Shown: in pieces, positions 53,134 through 62,402 of the stretch | Layout of the letters: each line of letters begins with the position of its first letter | Numbering within the stretch: the first letter of the stretch is position 1 | Assembly: GCF_024707125.1 (NCBI RefSeq) | Contig: NZ_JANQAH010000007.1 | Span: forward strand, 372,001 to 436,000 | DNA from: Devosia sp. | GTDB lineage: Bacteria > Pseudomonadota > Alphaproteobacteria > Rhizobiales > Devosiaceae | Reading direction: 5' to 3' | Length of the DNA: 64,000 nucleotides | Notes under the pieces: model-generated | Told to the model about the DNA's origin: nothing | Databases searched by the model: none | What the model saw: only the letters and a program-made list of their open reading frames with translations | Position numbers and translations under genes: made by a program

Positions 53134-54858
53134 ATGCTTAAGCGCTTTTATGCCTACTATCGCCCCTATACGGGGCTGTTCATTCTCGACTTCGGTTGCG
53201 CCGTTATCGCGGGCCTCCTGGAGCTCGCCTTTCCGCTGGCGGTCGCCTATGTGATCGACAAGCTGCTGCCGGAGTCCAACTATTCGTTGATCCTGGCGGC
53301 CTGTGCCGGCCTGCTTGCCATTTATGTGGTCAGCGCTGGCCTCAAGGCGATCGTCAATTATTTCGGCCATGTGCTCGGCGTGTCGATGGAAACCGACATG
53401 CGCCGGCAGGCCTTTGACCACATGCAGAAGCTCAGCTTCCGCTTCTTCGACAATAACAAGACAGGCCACCTGATCACCCATGTGACCAAGGACCTCGAGG
53501 ACGTGGGCGAAATTGCGCACCACGGCCCCGAAGACCTGTTCATTGCCGTGATGACCTTTATCGGCGCCTTCCTCTTGATGTTTTTCACCAATTGGAAGCT
53601 GGCGCTGATCGCGATTGCGCTCGTGCCCATCATGAGCTGGCTGGTGACGCGTTACGGCTCGCGCATGACCAGGAACTGGCAGGAGCTGTTCCGCCGGGTC
53701 GGCGATTTCAACGTGCGCGTGGAAGACGCCATTGGCGGTATTCGCGTTGTAAAAGCCTTTGCCAATGAGGGGCACGAATCCGGGCTGTTCCAGGACAACA
53801 ATCTGGCCTATCGCAAGACCAAGCTGCAGGCCTATGCGATCATGACCTCCAGCCTGCTCATTACGTTCCTCTCCACCCGCATCGTGCAGCTCGTCATCAT
53901 GATGGCTGGCGCCTGGCTGGTGGTTGTGGGCGAGCTGTCCTATGGCGGTTTCGTCAGCTTCCTGCTGCTGGTGGATGTGTTCCTGAGGCCGATCGACAAG
54001 ATCACGGGCGTGCTGGAAAGCTATCCCAAAGGCATTGCCGGCTTCCGCCGCTTTGCCAAGCTGATCGATACCGAGCCTGACATTGCCGATAGTCCCAATG
54101 CGGTCGAGGTGGACCGGCTGAGCGGGCACATTCGTTTCGAGGATGTCTCATTCTCCTACGACGAAGGCCGCTCGATCCTGCGGAACGTCAATCTCGACAT
54201 CACTGCGGGCGAAACCGTCGCTATTGTCGGGCCTTCGGGGGCCGGTAAGACGACGCTCTGCTCGCTACTGCCGCGGTTCTATGAGACGACCGAGGGCCGG
54301 ATCACAATCGATGGCATCGGCATCGCGGACATGACGCAGGCCTCGCTGCGCAAGCAGATCGGCGTCGTGCAGCAGGACGTGTTCCTGTTTGGCGGCACGT
54401 TGCGTTCCAACATTGCCTATGGCGATCTCGACGCTTCGGACGAGGCGATCATGGAAGCGGCGCGTCGGGCGCGGCTGGAAGAGATGATTGCGGGCCTGCC
54501 GGCCGGGCTCGATACGGTTGTCGGTGAGCGTGGGGTGAAACTCTCGGGTGGGCAGAAGCAGCGCGTCGCTATTGCGCGCATCTTCTTGAAAAACCCGCCG
54601 ATTCTGATCCTCGACGAGGCGACGTCTGCCCTGGATACGGCGACCGAGGCGGCGATCCAGCAGGCGCTGAACGAACTGTCGTCGGGCCGCACCACGCTGA
54701 TCATTGCGCATCGCCTGGCGACCGTTCGCCATGCCCATCGCATCATCGTTCTTACTGAGAACGGCATTGCCGAGCAGGGTGCCCATGACGCGCTGCTGAG
54801 CAGCAATGGCGTCTACGCAAAGCTGCACTCGGCGCAGCAGCTCGGTCTTGTCGGGTGA
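53134..54858 (+). CDS. ABC exporter, MsbA-like permease-ATPase
   Basis: This 574-residue half-transporter works as a homodimer. Six transmembrane helices occupy about residues 1-310. The nucleotide-binding domain has Walker A GPSGAGKTTL near residue 369, the Q-loop, the signature LSGGQKQRVAIARI near 472, Walker B ILILDEATSALD near 490 and the switch His in IIAHRLATV. Relatives export lipids, peptides or drugs; the substrate cannot be assigned. The upstream region has several operator-like repeats, suggesting regulation. tRNA-Lys lies 14 bp after it in the opposite direction. Confidence 0.9.
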   Translation: MLKRFYAYYRPYTGLFILDFGCAVIAGLLELAFPLAVAYVIDKLLPESNYSLILAACAGLLAIYVVSAGLKAIVNYFGHVLGVSMETDMRRQAFDHMQKLSFRFFDNNKTGHLITHVTKDLEDVGEIAHHGPEDLFIAVMTFIGAFLLMFFTNWKLALIAIALVPIMSWLVTRYGSRMTRNWQELFRRVGDFNVRVEDAIGGIRVVKAFANEGHESGLFQDNNLAYRKTKLQAYAIMTSSLLITFLSTRIVQLVIMMAGAWLVVVGELSYGGFVSFLLLVDVFLRPIDKITGVLESYPKGIAGFRRFAKLIDTEPDIADSPNAVEVDRLSGHIRFEDVSFSYDEGRSILRNVNLDITAGETVAIVGPSGAGKTTLCSLLPRFYETTEGRITIDGIGIADMTQASLRKQIGVVQQDVFLFGGTLRSNIAYGDLDASDEAIMEAARRARLEEMIAGLPAGLDTVVGERGVKLSGGQKQRVAIARIFLKNPPILILDEATSALDTATEAAIQQALNELSSGRTTLIIAHRLATVRHAHRIIVLTENGIAEQGAHDALLSSNGVYAKLHSAQQLGLVG

Positions 54859-54871
54859 GGTTTGGGAAGAG

Positions 54872-54946
54872 TGGTACGCCGGGCGGGGGTCGAACCCGCG
54901 ACCATTCGATTAAAAGTCGAATGCTCTACCACTGAGCTACCGGCGC
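54872..54946 (-). tRNA. tRNA-Lys (anticodon TTT)
   Basis: On the minus strand GCGCCGG starts the acceptor stem. The D arm is GCTCAGTGGTAGAGC, the anticodon loop is ACTTTTAATC with anticodon TTT, the T arm contains GGTTCGAACCC, and the 3' end GGCGTACCA encodes CCA. Length is 75 nt. The first acceptor pair is G-U. Confidence 0.95.
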
Positions 54947-55049
54947 ATCTGCAAACGCCCTGCGGCGTTGGCGCGGAAAATAGTCAGGATGGTCCCGGAG
55001 TCAACCAATATTGCGCCGGGACCGTCCAAGGCTGGGGAAGGCGACCTTC

Positions 55050-55841
55050 CTAGTTGATAGGCGTGCCCGCAAAGCTGGTTGGCGAACAGGCGATTTCCAT
55101 CTGTTCGAGGCGCTGGCAGAAATCGCGCGCTTCCGACATTTGTGCGATGGGGCCGACGACAAGTCGCTGCTGATTGGCACCCGCACCCTCGGTGAGGAGT
55201 GGCGACATATCGATGACGAGGGAGCCGAGGCGAACTTCGAGATTGTGCCACTGCGCGGTGCCCTGACCGGCCGCAAAGCTTGAACCGACGGCAACAGCAT
55301 AGCCAACCTGGGCGCCCGACGACGCGGTGGGCACGGCGATGGGGGCGGGCAGGGGTTGCTGCAGGGGCGACTGGTGTACGACAACCGTGCCACCTTCGGC
55401 GGCAACCTGCTGGCCGGCATTGTTGGTGATCGAGGCCGTGGTGACCGAGCGATCGATCGCGCCCATGGCGGGCCGAATTTCAGCCAGAGTCGGCATCGAG
55501 ACTTCGAGCGCGCCGACGCGCCGGACCACTTCATTGCCGGACTGTTCCTGCAGCGAGAAGCGGGTCGTGAGCACTTCGTTCTGGCGACGCAGTTGCACGG
55601 TTTCGGTGCGTAGCTCGGCAACCTGCTGGCGCAACTGGGCCAGCGAAGCGGCGTCATTTCGCGGCGAATGCAGCGCATTGAGGGCCGACGAGGGAATGAG
55701 ACCACCGACATTGGCACCCAGAACGGCCAAGCCGGTGCAGACGAGCGCGGCTATTCCCCAGACTTTGACGTCCGACTGCCGAAACTGTTCTGAATTCTGC
55801 ACCAATTGTCCATCCTCGTTTGCCCAACGAATCAAGGGCAC
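55050..55841 (-). CDS. Coiled-coil membrane protein of unknown function
   Basis: This is a 263-residue protein with one transmembrane helix (about residues 28-50, IAALVCTGLAVLGANVGGLI). A coiled coil follows (about 62-100, LAQLRQQVAELRTETVQLRR), then a Pro/Gln/Ala-rich linker and a C-terminal domain with RLVVGPIAQMSEARDFCQRL, which resembles a SPOR-like repeat. GTG at 55841 is the only initiator upstream of the helix and has no clear Shine-Dalgarno. A cell-envelope role is possible, but no family is recognised. Confidence 0.75.
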   Translation of the reverse strand: MPLIRWANEDGQLVQNSEQFRQSDVKVWGIAALVCTGLAVLGANVGGLIPSSALNALHSPRNDAASLAQLRQQVAELRTETVQLRRQNEVLTTRFSLQEQSGNEVVRRVGALEVSMPTLAEIRPAMGAIDRSVTTASITNNAGQQVAAEGGTVVVHQSPLQQPLPAPIAVPTASSGAQVGYAVAVGSSFAAGQGTAQWHNLEVRLGSLVIDMSPLLTEGAGANQQRLVVGPIAQMSEARDFCQRLEQMEIACSPTSFAGTPIN

Positions 55842-55945
55842 TACGCGCTATTAGAATGTGTCATTGGTTATCTATTCACCAATGACATCGGCCATAAATT
55901 TGTGGCAATGGGCGAAGAAGAACTTGGCGAGCTGGAGTGGCCGCG

Positions 55946-57307
55946 ATGACAGAACTGCTTTCCATCATTCTTGCGGCCGGCGAGGGCACGCGGATGAAGT
56001 CATCCGTGCCCAAGGTTTTGCACCATGTCGGCGGCCTGCCGGTTGTCAGTCATGTGCTGCGGACAGCCAAGGCGGCGGGATCGACCATTGCGGTCGTGGT
56101 GGGGCCGAACCACGAGGCCGTGGAAGAGGCGGTTACGCGGTTCGAGGCAAACGCGCATATTTCCAAGCAGGTGGAGCGCAAGGGCACTGCTCATGCGGTG
56201 CAGCAGGCGCGGGAGGCCTATGAGGCTGCGGCCGGTCATATTCTGGTGCTCTATGCGGACACGCCACTGGTGACCAGCGAGACGATTGCCGAGATCACCG
56301 ACAGGCTCGATGGCGGCGCCGATATCGTGGTGGTCGGGTTCCGGCCGGATAACCCCACGGGCTATGGCCGGCTTTTGACGGAAGGGAGCCGTGTGCTGGC
56401 GATCCGCGAGCACAAGGATGCGACCGAGGAAGAGCGCAAGATCGGCCTCTGCAATTCCGGCATCATGGGTTTTCGCGGGGACACGCTGCGATCGGTGATC
56501 GACCGGATCGACAACAAGAATGCCAAGGGCGAGTATTATCTGACCGATGCCATCGAACTGGCAGCCGGAGACAAGAAGCGCGTCGATTTCATCGAGGCGG
56601 ATGCGAATGAGCTGGTTGGCGTCGACAACCGCGTAAAGCTGGCCGAGGCCGAGGCGACGTTCCAGGAATTCAAGCGGATTGAGGCCATGGAAAATGGCGT
56701 GACGTTGCGCGATCCGAAGAGCACCTGGTTTTCGTGGGATACGGAAATTGGCCGGGACGTGACGATTTTTCCGAACGTCGTGTTCGGGCCGGGTGTGAAG
56801 ATCGCCGACAATGTCGAGATCCGGGCTTTTTGCGATATTGAGGATGCCATCATAGGCGAGGGCGCGAGCATCGGGCCATTTGCCCGTATTCGCGGCGGGG
56901 CCGAGCTGGGGCCGGATGTGCACCTGGGCAATTTCGTTGAGGTGAAGAAGTCCAAGATCGGCGCCGGGACCAAGGCGGGGCACCTGAGCTATCTTGGTGA
57001 TGCCGAAATTGGATCAAAGACCAATATCGGTGCGGGTACCATCACCTGTAACTATGACGGCGTTAACAAGGACAAGACGATTATCGGCGACAATGCCTTT
57101 ATCGGGTCCAATGCCTCGCTCGTGGCGCCGGTGACGATTGGCAATGGCGCCTACACCGCTTCGGGCAGTGTCATTACGCAGGACGTGCCGGACGATGCCT
57201 TGGCCTTTGGCCGGGCGCGGCAGGAAACCAAGCCGGGCTATGCGCCCAAATTGCGCGAACTGGCGCTCGCCAAAAAGGCCGCCAAGCTGACGGCCAAGGG
57301 GAAATAA
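55946..57307 (+). CDS. glmU: Bifunctional N-acetylglucosamine-1-phosphate uridyltransferase / glucosamine-1-phosphate acetyltransferase
   Basis: GlmU makes UDP-GlcNAc for cell wall and lipid A. From the ATG at 55946 the protein is 453 residues. The N-terminal pyrophosphorylase motif is ILAAGEGTRMKSSVPKVLH (residues 8-26). The C-terminal left-handed beta-helix carries the hexapeptide repeats (IGEGASIGPFARIRGGAELG) and NYDGVNKDKTIIGDNAFIGS. It immediately precedes glmS (one base apart), which supplies GlcN-6-P for the same pathway. Confidence 0.96.
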   Translation: MTELLSIILAAGEGTRMKSSVPKVLHHVGGLPVVSHVLRTAKAAGSTIAVVVGPNHEAVEEAVTRFEANAHISKQVERKGTAHAVQQAREAYEAAAGHILVLYADTPLVTSETIAEITDRLDGGADIVVVGFRPDNPTGYGRLLTEGSRVLAIREHKDATEEERKIGLCNSGIMGFRGDTLRSVIDRIDNKNAKGEYYLTDAIELAAGDKKRVDFIEADANELVGVDNRVKLAEAEATFQEFKRIEAMENGVTLRDPKSTWFSWDTEIGRDVTIFPNVVFGPGVKIADNVEIRAFCDIEDAIIGEGASIGPFARIRGGAELGPDVHLGNFVEVKKSKIGAGTKAGHLSYLGDAEIGSKTNIGAGTITCNYDGVNKDKTIIGDNAFIGSNASLVAPVTIGNGAYTASGSVITQDVPDDALAFGRARQETKPGYAPKLRELALAKKAAKLTAKGK

Positions 57308-57308
57308 G

Positions 57309-59136
57309 ATGTGCGGCATTGTTGGCATTGTCGGTAACGAACCCGTTGCCGGTCGTCTGGTCGATGCGCTGAAGCGCCTGGAATATCGCGGCTATGACAG
57401 CGCCGGTGTCGCAACGCTGGAAGGTGGCGCGATCTCGCGCCGGCGAGCCGAGGGGAAGCTGGGGAACCTTGCTACCAAACTCGGCATGGAGCCGCTCGAC
57501 GGGCATATCGGCATCGGCCACACCCGCTGGGCGACGCATGGCGCGCCGACCGAGCAGAATGCCCATCCGCATGCAACCGAGCGCGTCGCCGTGGTCCACA
57601 ACGGCATTATCGAGAATTTCCGCGAGCTTCTCGCCGATCTCGCGCAGGACGGATATCTGCCGCAGACGCAGACCGATACCGAATCCGTGGCGCTGTGGGT
57701 GAGCCGGGAACTGGCCAACGGCGCCGACCCGGAACTGGCCGTGGCGCGGACGCTCAAGAGGCTCAAGGGTGCCTTTGCGCTGGCCTTTTTGTTCAAGGGC
57801 GAGGGTAATCTGCTCATCGCCGCGCGCCATGGGGCGCCGCTGGCCGTGGGTTACGGCGCGACGGAAATGTATCTTGGCTCGGACGCTATGGCGCTGGCGC
57901 CGTTTACGTCGCGGCTGACCTATCTTGAGGATGGCGACTGGGCTGTTATCACGCCGGCCGGCGTGACCATTCGCGATGGCAAGGATGCCATCGTGCAGCG
58001 CGAGCAATTGCTGTCGCAGGCTTCGGCGCTCTTGGTCGACAAGGGCAACCATCGCCATTTCATGGCCAAGGAAATCTATGAGCAGCCCGAAACCATTTCG
58101 CACACGCTCAGCCACTATGTGGATATGGGCGCAGAAAAGGTGGCGATCCGGGAAAGCCTGCCCTTTGATTTCGCTGATCTTTCGCGACTGACCATGAGCG
58201 CTTGCGGCACGGCCTATTATGCTGGTGCAGTGGCAAAATACTGGTTCGAGCGCTATGCGCGGCTCCCCGTGGACATCGATGTGGCGAGTGAATTCCGCTA
58301 TCGGGAGCCGCCGCTCGACAAGAACGGGCTGTCGCTGTTCATTTCGCAATCGGGCGAGACGGCGGATACGCTGGCGGCCCTGCGCTATTGCGCCGGACAG
58401 GGGCAGCATGTCGCGAGCCTTGTGAACACGGTGGAATCGACCATTGCGCGCGAATCCGGCGTGGTTTTCCCGATCCTTTGTGGACCGGAAATCGGCGTCG
58501 CTTCGACCAAAGCGCTGACGGCGCAGTTGACGGCGCTCGCGAGTCCTGTCGCTGGCGGCGGGCCGGGCGCGCGGCGTGGTGAGCGTCGAGCAGGAAGCCG
58601 AACTTGTGCGGGCGCTGGTGGCGCTGCCATCGGCCGTGTCCGAGGCGCTGGGCGCGGAAGGCCAGATCATCGACATTTCCAAGCGCCTGTCGAAGGCCAA
58701 GGATGTGCTCTATCTCGGGCGTGGGCCGATGTTCCCGATCGCCATGGAAGGCGCGCTAAAGCTCAAGGAAATCAGCTATATCCATGCCGAAGGTTATGCC
58801 GCCGGCGAGCTGAAGCATGGGCCGATTGCGCTGGTGGATGAAGCCATGCCGGTGATCGTTGTGGCGCCGTCGGATGAGCTGGTCGACAAGACGCTGAGCA
58901 ATATGCAGGAAGTCGCGGCGCGGGGTGGGAAGATCATTCTCATCACCGATGCCGAGGGGGCCAAGACCGTGGGGCACGGCGTGGCGGATATCATCGAGAT
59001 TCCGCATGTGCATCCATTCGTTGCGCCGATCCTGGCGACGATTCCGGTGCAGTTGCTGGCCTATCATACGGCTGTGTTTATGGGCACGGACGTGGACCAG
59101 CCGAGGAATTTGGCGAAGTCGGTTACGGTGGAATAG
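57309..59136 (+). CDS. glmS: Glutamine-fructose-6-phosphate aminotransferase, interrupted by a +1 frameshift
   Basis: GlmS makes glucosamine-6-phosphate from fructose-6-phosphate and glutamine. The N-terminal glutaminase domain starts at Cys2 (MCGIVGIVGNEPVAGRL) and two SIS domains follow. The reading frame runs from 57309 to about 58541 (ending ALTAQLTALA) and continues in another frame from 58543 (VLSLAAGRARGVVSVEQEAE) to 59136. The extra base is most simply A58542; removing it gives a single 608-residue protein, exactly the family length (E. coli 609). Both parts are otherwise intact. As the gene is normally essential for cell-wall synthesis, a sequencing or assembly error is likely, but a true mutation or programmed event is possible. 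Confidence 0.9.
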
Positions 59137-59185
59137 ACCCACTTGCTGGGCGGGAAGAGGCTCTTCGCTTTCACTCCACCTCGGC

Positions 59186-59252
59186 GTCATTCCCGCGAAA
59201 GCGGGAATCCCTTCTTGCCGCAAACAGAGATTCCCGCTTTCGCGGGAATGAC
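59186..59252. repeat. Palindromic repeat (family A copy 3)
   Basis: The 24-bp arms 59186-59209 and 59229-59252 are perfectly complementary (core TTCCCGCGAAAGCGGGAA), with a 19-nt loop. It lies between convergent glmS and recG and may end both transcripts. Confidence 0.9.
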
Positions 59253-59277
59253 ACTGTGGAGGTGGGGGAAGGCAGCT

Positions 59278-61386
59278 TTAACCCGCTCTGATCAGCGGAA
59301 TCGCCAAGTCTTTCCTGAACAAATACAATAACGTACGGGCGGCTTCGCCTTCTTCGCCCGTCAGGCCGGGGTTGCGCTGCATCAGCGCCTTGGCGTCGTC
59401 GTGGGCGAATTCCAGCAAGTGCCGGTGCACGTCGGGGACGGCGAGGCGGTAGCCGGGCATGCCGGATTGGCGCGTGCCAAGAATGTCGCCCTGGCCGCGG
59501 AGTTCGAGATCGCGTTCGGCGATCTCAAACCCGTCTTCGGTGGATTTTATCGTATCGAGACGCGCCCTAGCGGTTTCGCTGAGTGGGTCCTTGTACAGCA
59601 GCAGGCAGGCCGAGCGCTGCGAGCCGCGACCGACGCGGCCGCGGAGCTGGTGTAGCTGGGCGAGGCCGAAGCGTTCGGCGTGCTCGATGATCATGATGGT
59701 GGCGTTGGGGACGTCGACGCCGACTTCGATGACGGTGGTGGCCACCAAAAGCTTGATTTCATTGGCCTTGAAGCGTGCCATGACGTCCTGCTTGGCGGCG
59801 GCAGACATGCGGCCGTGGACGAGAGCGACTTCGAGGCCGAAGATTTTTTGCAGTTCGGCGAAGCGGTCTTCGGCTGAAACGACCTCCAGCGTTTCGCTTT
59901 CTTCGACCAGTGGGCAGACCCAGTAGGCTTGAGCGCCTTCGTGCAGCTTAGCCTGGAGGCGGGCGATGACGCGGTCGTAATCGTTGATCGAAAGAACCGC
60001 GGTATCGATGGGTTGGCGGCCGCGGGGCTTTTCCTTGAGGACGCTGACGGCCATGTCGCCGAAGTGGGTGAGGACCAGCGTCCTAGGGATCGGCGTGGCG
60101 GTCATCACGAGAAGGTCGGTGTGACGGCCTTTTTCGGAGAGGGCAAGGCGCTGGTGGACGCCAAAGCGGTGCTGCTCGTCGACGACCGTCAGGCCCAAGT
60201 TGTTGAATTCAATGCCGGACTGAAAGAGGGCATGGGTGCCGACGGCGATCGTGGTGGTGCCATCGGCGAGGCCGGCGAGTATGGCGCGGCGTTCGGCGGC
60301 AGGCATTTTGCCGGTCAGCAGGGCACAGCCGAGACCGGCGGCGTCGCATATCGGCTTGATGGTCTTGTAGTGCTGAGAGGCAAGGAGCTCTGTCGGTGCC
60401 ATGAGGGCGGATTGCGCGCCGGACTCGGCTATGGCGGCCATGGCCATGAGGGCGACGACGGTTTTGCCAGAGCCGACATCGCCCTGCAGAAGGCGGGACA
60501 TGCGCTCCGGCGCTGCGAGGTCGGCACGGATTTCCTCAAGCGCCTGATTTTGCCCGTCGGTGAGCTTGAACGGCAGTACACTCGCGACCTTAGAGGTCAC
60601 GCTGCCATTGAATGTTCGCGCAATACCGCGCTCCGAGATCATCGACGAGCGCAGCAGTTGCAGGGTGATCTGGCCCGCAAAGTATTCGTCATAGGCGAGG
60701 CGCTGGCGAGAGGGGCCCCAGAGTTCGGCTTCGCCCGGATTTTCGGGCAGGTGCACGCTGTGCATGGCCTCGGTAAAGGTCGGCCATTTGCGCTGGGCCA
60801 TGGTGGCCGGGTCGATCCATTCGGGGAGAACCGGGATAGAGTCGACGGCCTGGCGCACGAGCTTTGCCAATGCCTTGGAGCTCAGGCCATTGGTCAGCGG
60901 GTAGACGGGTTCGACGAGGGGCAGGGTGGCGAATTTGTCCGGCTCGACGATGTAGTCCGGATGCGTGATCTGCTTTTCGCCATTGAAAAAGCCGACCTGG
61001 CCCGAGACGTAGCGCTCTTCGCCGACCGGCAGCGCCTTTTCGACCCAGCCGCCTTGGGCGCGGAAAAAGACAAGCTGCATGTCTCCAGATTCATCGTGTG
61101 TGTAAACGCGATGGGGAATGTGCTCGCGACCACGCGGGGGAGGCTGGTGGCGGTCGACATGCAGTTTCAGCGTGACGATCTGGTTGAGATAGGCCTCGGC
61201 AATGCCAACCTGGCGACGACGATCGACCGTGCCCGATGGCATGTGCATCAGAATGTCGAGGACGATGGCTTCCTGCCCCTCGGGCGCACCGAAAAAGCGC
61301 GTGAGCAGGGCCGCGAGCTTGTCACCCACGCCTTTGATTGCGTGGAGCGAGCGGAACAGGGGCTGGAGGGTTTCGGGACGCGACAC
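59278..61386 (-). CDS. recG: ATP-dependent DNA helicase RecG
   Basis: RecG remodels stalled forks and Holliday junctions. The product is about 702 residues from the GTG at 61386, chosen because AGGAGA lies about 8 nt upstream and the family start VSRPETLQPLFRSLHAIKGV follows; an ATG at 61419 would add 11 residues. The wedge domain is followed by Walker A LLQGDVGSGKTVVAL (near residue 300), the DEQHRFGVHQR motif, and the C-terminal HQLRGRVGRGSQRSACLLL. A LexA-like box lies 36 bp upstream. It shares strand with the ClbS gene and faces sdhE-mfd beyond it. Confidence 0.96.
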   Translation of the reverse strand: MSRPETLQPLFRSLHAIKGVGDKLAALLTRFFGAPEGQEAIVLDILMHMPSGTVDRRRQVGIAEAYLNQIVTLKLHVDRHQPPPRGREHIPHRVYTHDESGDMQLVFFRAQGGWVEKALPVGEERYVSGQVGFFNGEKQITHPDYIVEPDKFATLPLVEPVYPLTNGLSSKALAKLVRQAVDSIPVLPEWIDPATMAQRKWPTFTEAMHSVHLPENPGEAELWGPSRQRLAYDEYFAGQITLQLLRSSMISERGIARTFNGSVTSKVASVLPFKLTDGQNQALEEIRADLAAPERMSRLLQGDVGSGKTVVALMAMAAIAESGAQSALMAPTELLASQHYKTIKPICDAAGLGCALLTGKMPAAERRAILAGLADGTTTIAVGTHALFQSGIEFNNLGLTVVDEQHRFGVHQRLALSEKGRHTDLLVMTATPIPRTLVLTHFGDMAVSVLKEKPRGRQPIDTAVLSINDYDRVIARLQAKLHEGAQAYWVCPLVEESETLEVVSAEDRFAELQKIFGLEVALVHGRMSAAAKQDVMARFKANEIKLLVATTVIEVGVDVPNATIMIIEHAERFGLAQLHQLRGRVGRGSQRSACLLLYKDPLSETARARLDTIKSTEDGFEIAERDLELRGQGDILGTRQSGMPGYRLAVPDVHRHLLEFAHDDAKALMQRNPGLTGEEGEAARTLLYLFRKDLAIPLIRAG

Positions 61387-61421
61387 TGACTGATTCTCCT
61401 GCGCGCGAGAGTGGCACAAAA

Positions 61422-61436
61422 GAACAGGACAGGAAC
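61422..61436 (-). promoter_or_regulatory. Possible LexA (SOS) box before recG
   Basis: GAAC-AGGACAG-GAAC is an exact GAAC-N7-GAAC match, 36-50 bp before the recG GTG and just after the ClbS stop. About two such matches are expected by chance in 64 kb, so this is a candidate only. Confidence 0.35.
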
Positions 61437-61447
61437 AGGGCGGAACC

Positions 61448-61960
61448 CTAGCTCAACGCCTGCGCCTTGCGCCATTTCACAAGACGTGTGTGCGCATTGG
61501 CGTAGGGCGACGACGTATTGAACTGGATCATGCGTCCCAGGGTCCATTTTTCGTACCATGGGCGGCCGTAGAGGCTGGTGTCGTCTTCCGCCTCGATGAT
61601 CGCGACGATGTCGGATTTGGCGCGGTCTAGTTCGGCGAGCAGATCGGGAAAGGGAAGGGCGGCGTGATCAGCGTAGAATTTCTGCGCGAGGCGGCCGAGT
61701 TCGTTCCACTTGTAGCCGGTTTCGGGAAAATCGACCTCTTCGCCGGCCTTGCGCCCGCGATACCATTTGATGACGAGCAGGTTCCAGCCGAGGAGATGGG
61801 CCGCAAGGTCGTGCACACTCATCATGGTGCCCTTGGCGTGGCCTTCAAGCGTCTTTTCGGCGGTTCGTTCGACGGGAATCGCGGTGAAGTCAGCGACCAG
61901 CTTGCGGTAGGTCTTGTCGATGGCGGCCAGAAGCTCGGTCTTGTTTTGCGGAATGGCCAT
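61448..61960 (-). CDS. ClbS/DfsB family protein (colibactin self-resistance type)
   Basis: A 170-residue four-helix-bundle protein of the DUF1706/ClbS family. It contains the stretches LEGHAKGT, KWNELGRLAQKFY and GRMIQFNTSSPY, which from memory are strongly conserved with E. coli ClbS, a cyclopropane hydrolase that opens the colibactin warhead and protects DNA. The ATG at 61960 is preceded by AAGGAG; the longer in-frame start at 62089 is rejected. It sits between recG (same strand, 61 bp downstream) and sdhE-mfd. No colibactin biosynthesis genes are in the window, so protection against genotoxins made by neighbours is a reasonable inference. Confidence 0.88.
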   Translation of the reverse strand: MAIPQNKTELLAAIDKTYRKLVADFTAIPVERTAEKTLEGHAKGTMMSVHDLAAHLLGWNLLVIKWYRGRKAGEEVDFPETGYKWNELGRLAQKFYADHAALPFPDLLAELDRAKSDIVAIIEAEDDTSLYGRPWYEKWTLGRMIQFNTSSPYANAHTRLVKWRKAQALS

Positions 61961-62111
61961 GGTTTGCTCCTTGCTCTTTAGTCCTTCTAGGGCAGAATTC
62001 ATGGCTGCTACATGATCGAGATCAAGTTGCTTCGCCATTGCGCGCAAAGGGCTGACAATCCCTTTCAAGGCGCGTAAGAGAGTGTCCAAATCGAGAACAA
62101 ACTACTGAATC

Positions 62112-62402
62112 ATGGATGTCGAAATGACGGCCGGTGAGGACATTGCTATTCGCCGCAAGCGGTTGCGCTATCGCGCCTGGCATCGGGGGACCAAGGAAAT
62201 GGACCTGGTGCTCGGGCCATTCTGCGATGCCAATATCGATGGGTATGGCACGGCCGAACTCGACCGGCTCGAAGCGCTGATGAACGAGGAAGATCCGCCG
62301 CTGCTCAAATGGGTGATGCGGCAGGAAGAGCCGCCGGCGCATGTCGACCGGGCCTTTCTTGATCTCGTCGTGGCCGACCATCAGGCGCGGATCGAAAAAT
62401 GA
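62112..62402 (+). CDS. sdhE: Succinate dehydrogenase flavinylation factor SdhE
   Basis: SdhE (YgfY/SDHAF2 family) promotes covalent FAD attachment to succinate dehydrogenase. The protein is 96 residues; the family RGxxE motif is RGTKEMD at about residues 25-31, in a short helical bundle. The ATG at 62112 is used, with 62124 as an alternative. Its stop overlaps the mfd start by 4 nt. The sdhE-mfd pair opposite recG is usual in this order. Confidence 0.92.
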   Translation: MDVEMTAGEDIAIRRKRLRYRAWHRGTKEMDLVLGPFCDANIDGYGTAELDRLEALMNEEDPPLLKWVMRQEEPPAHVDRAFLDLVVADHQARIEK

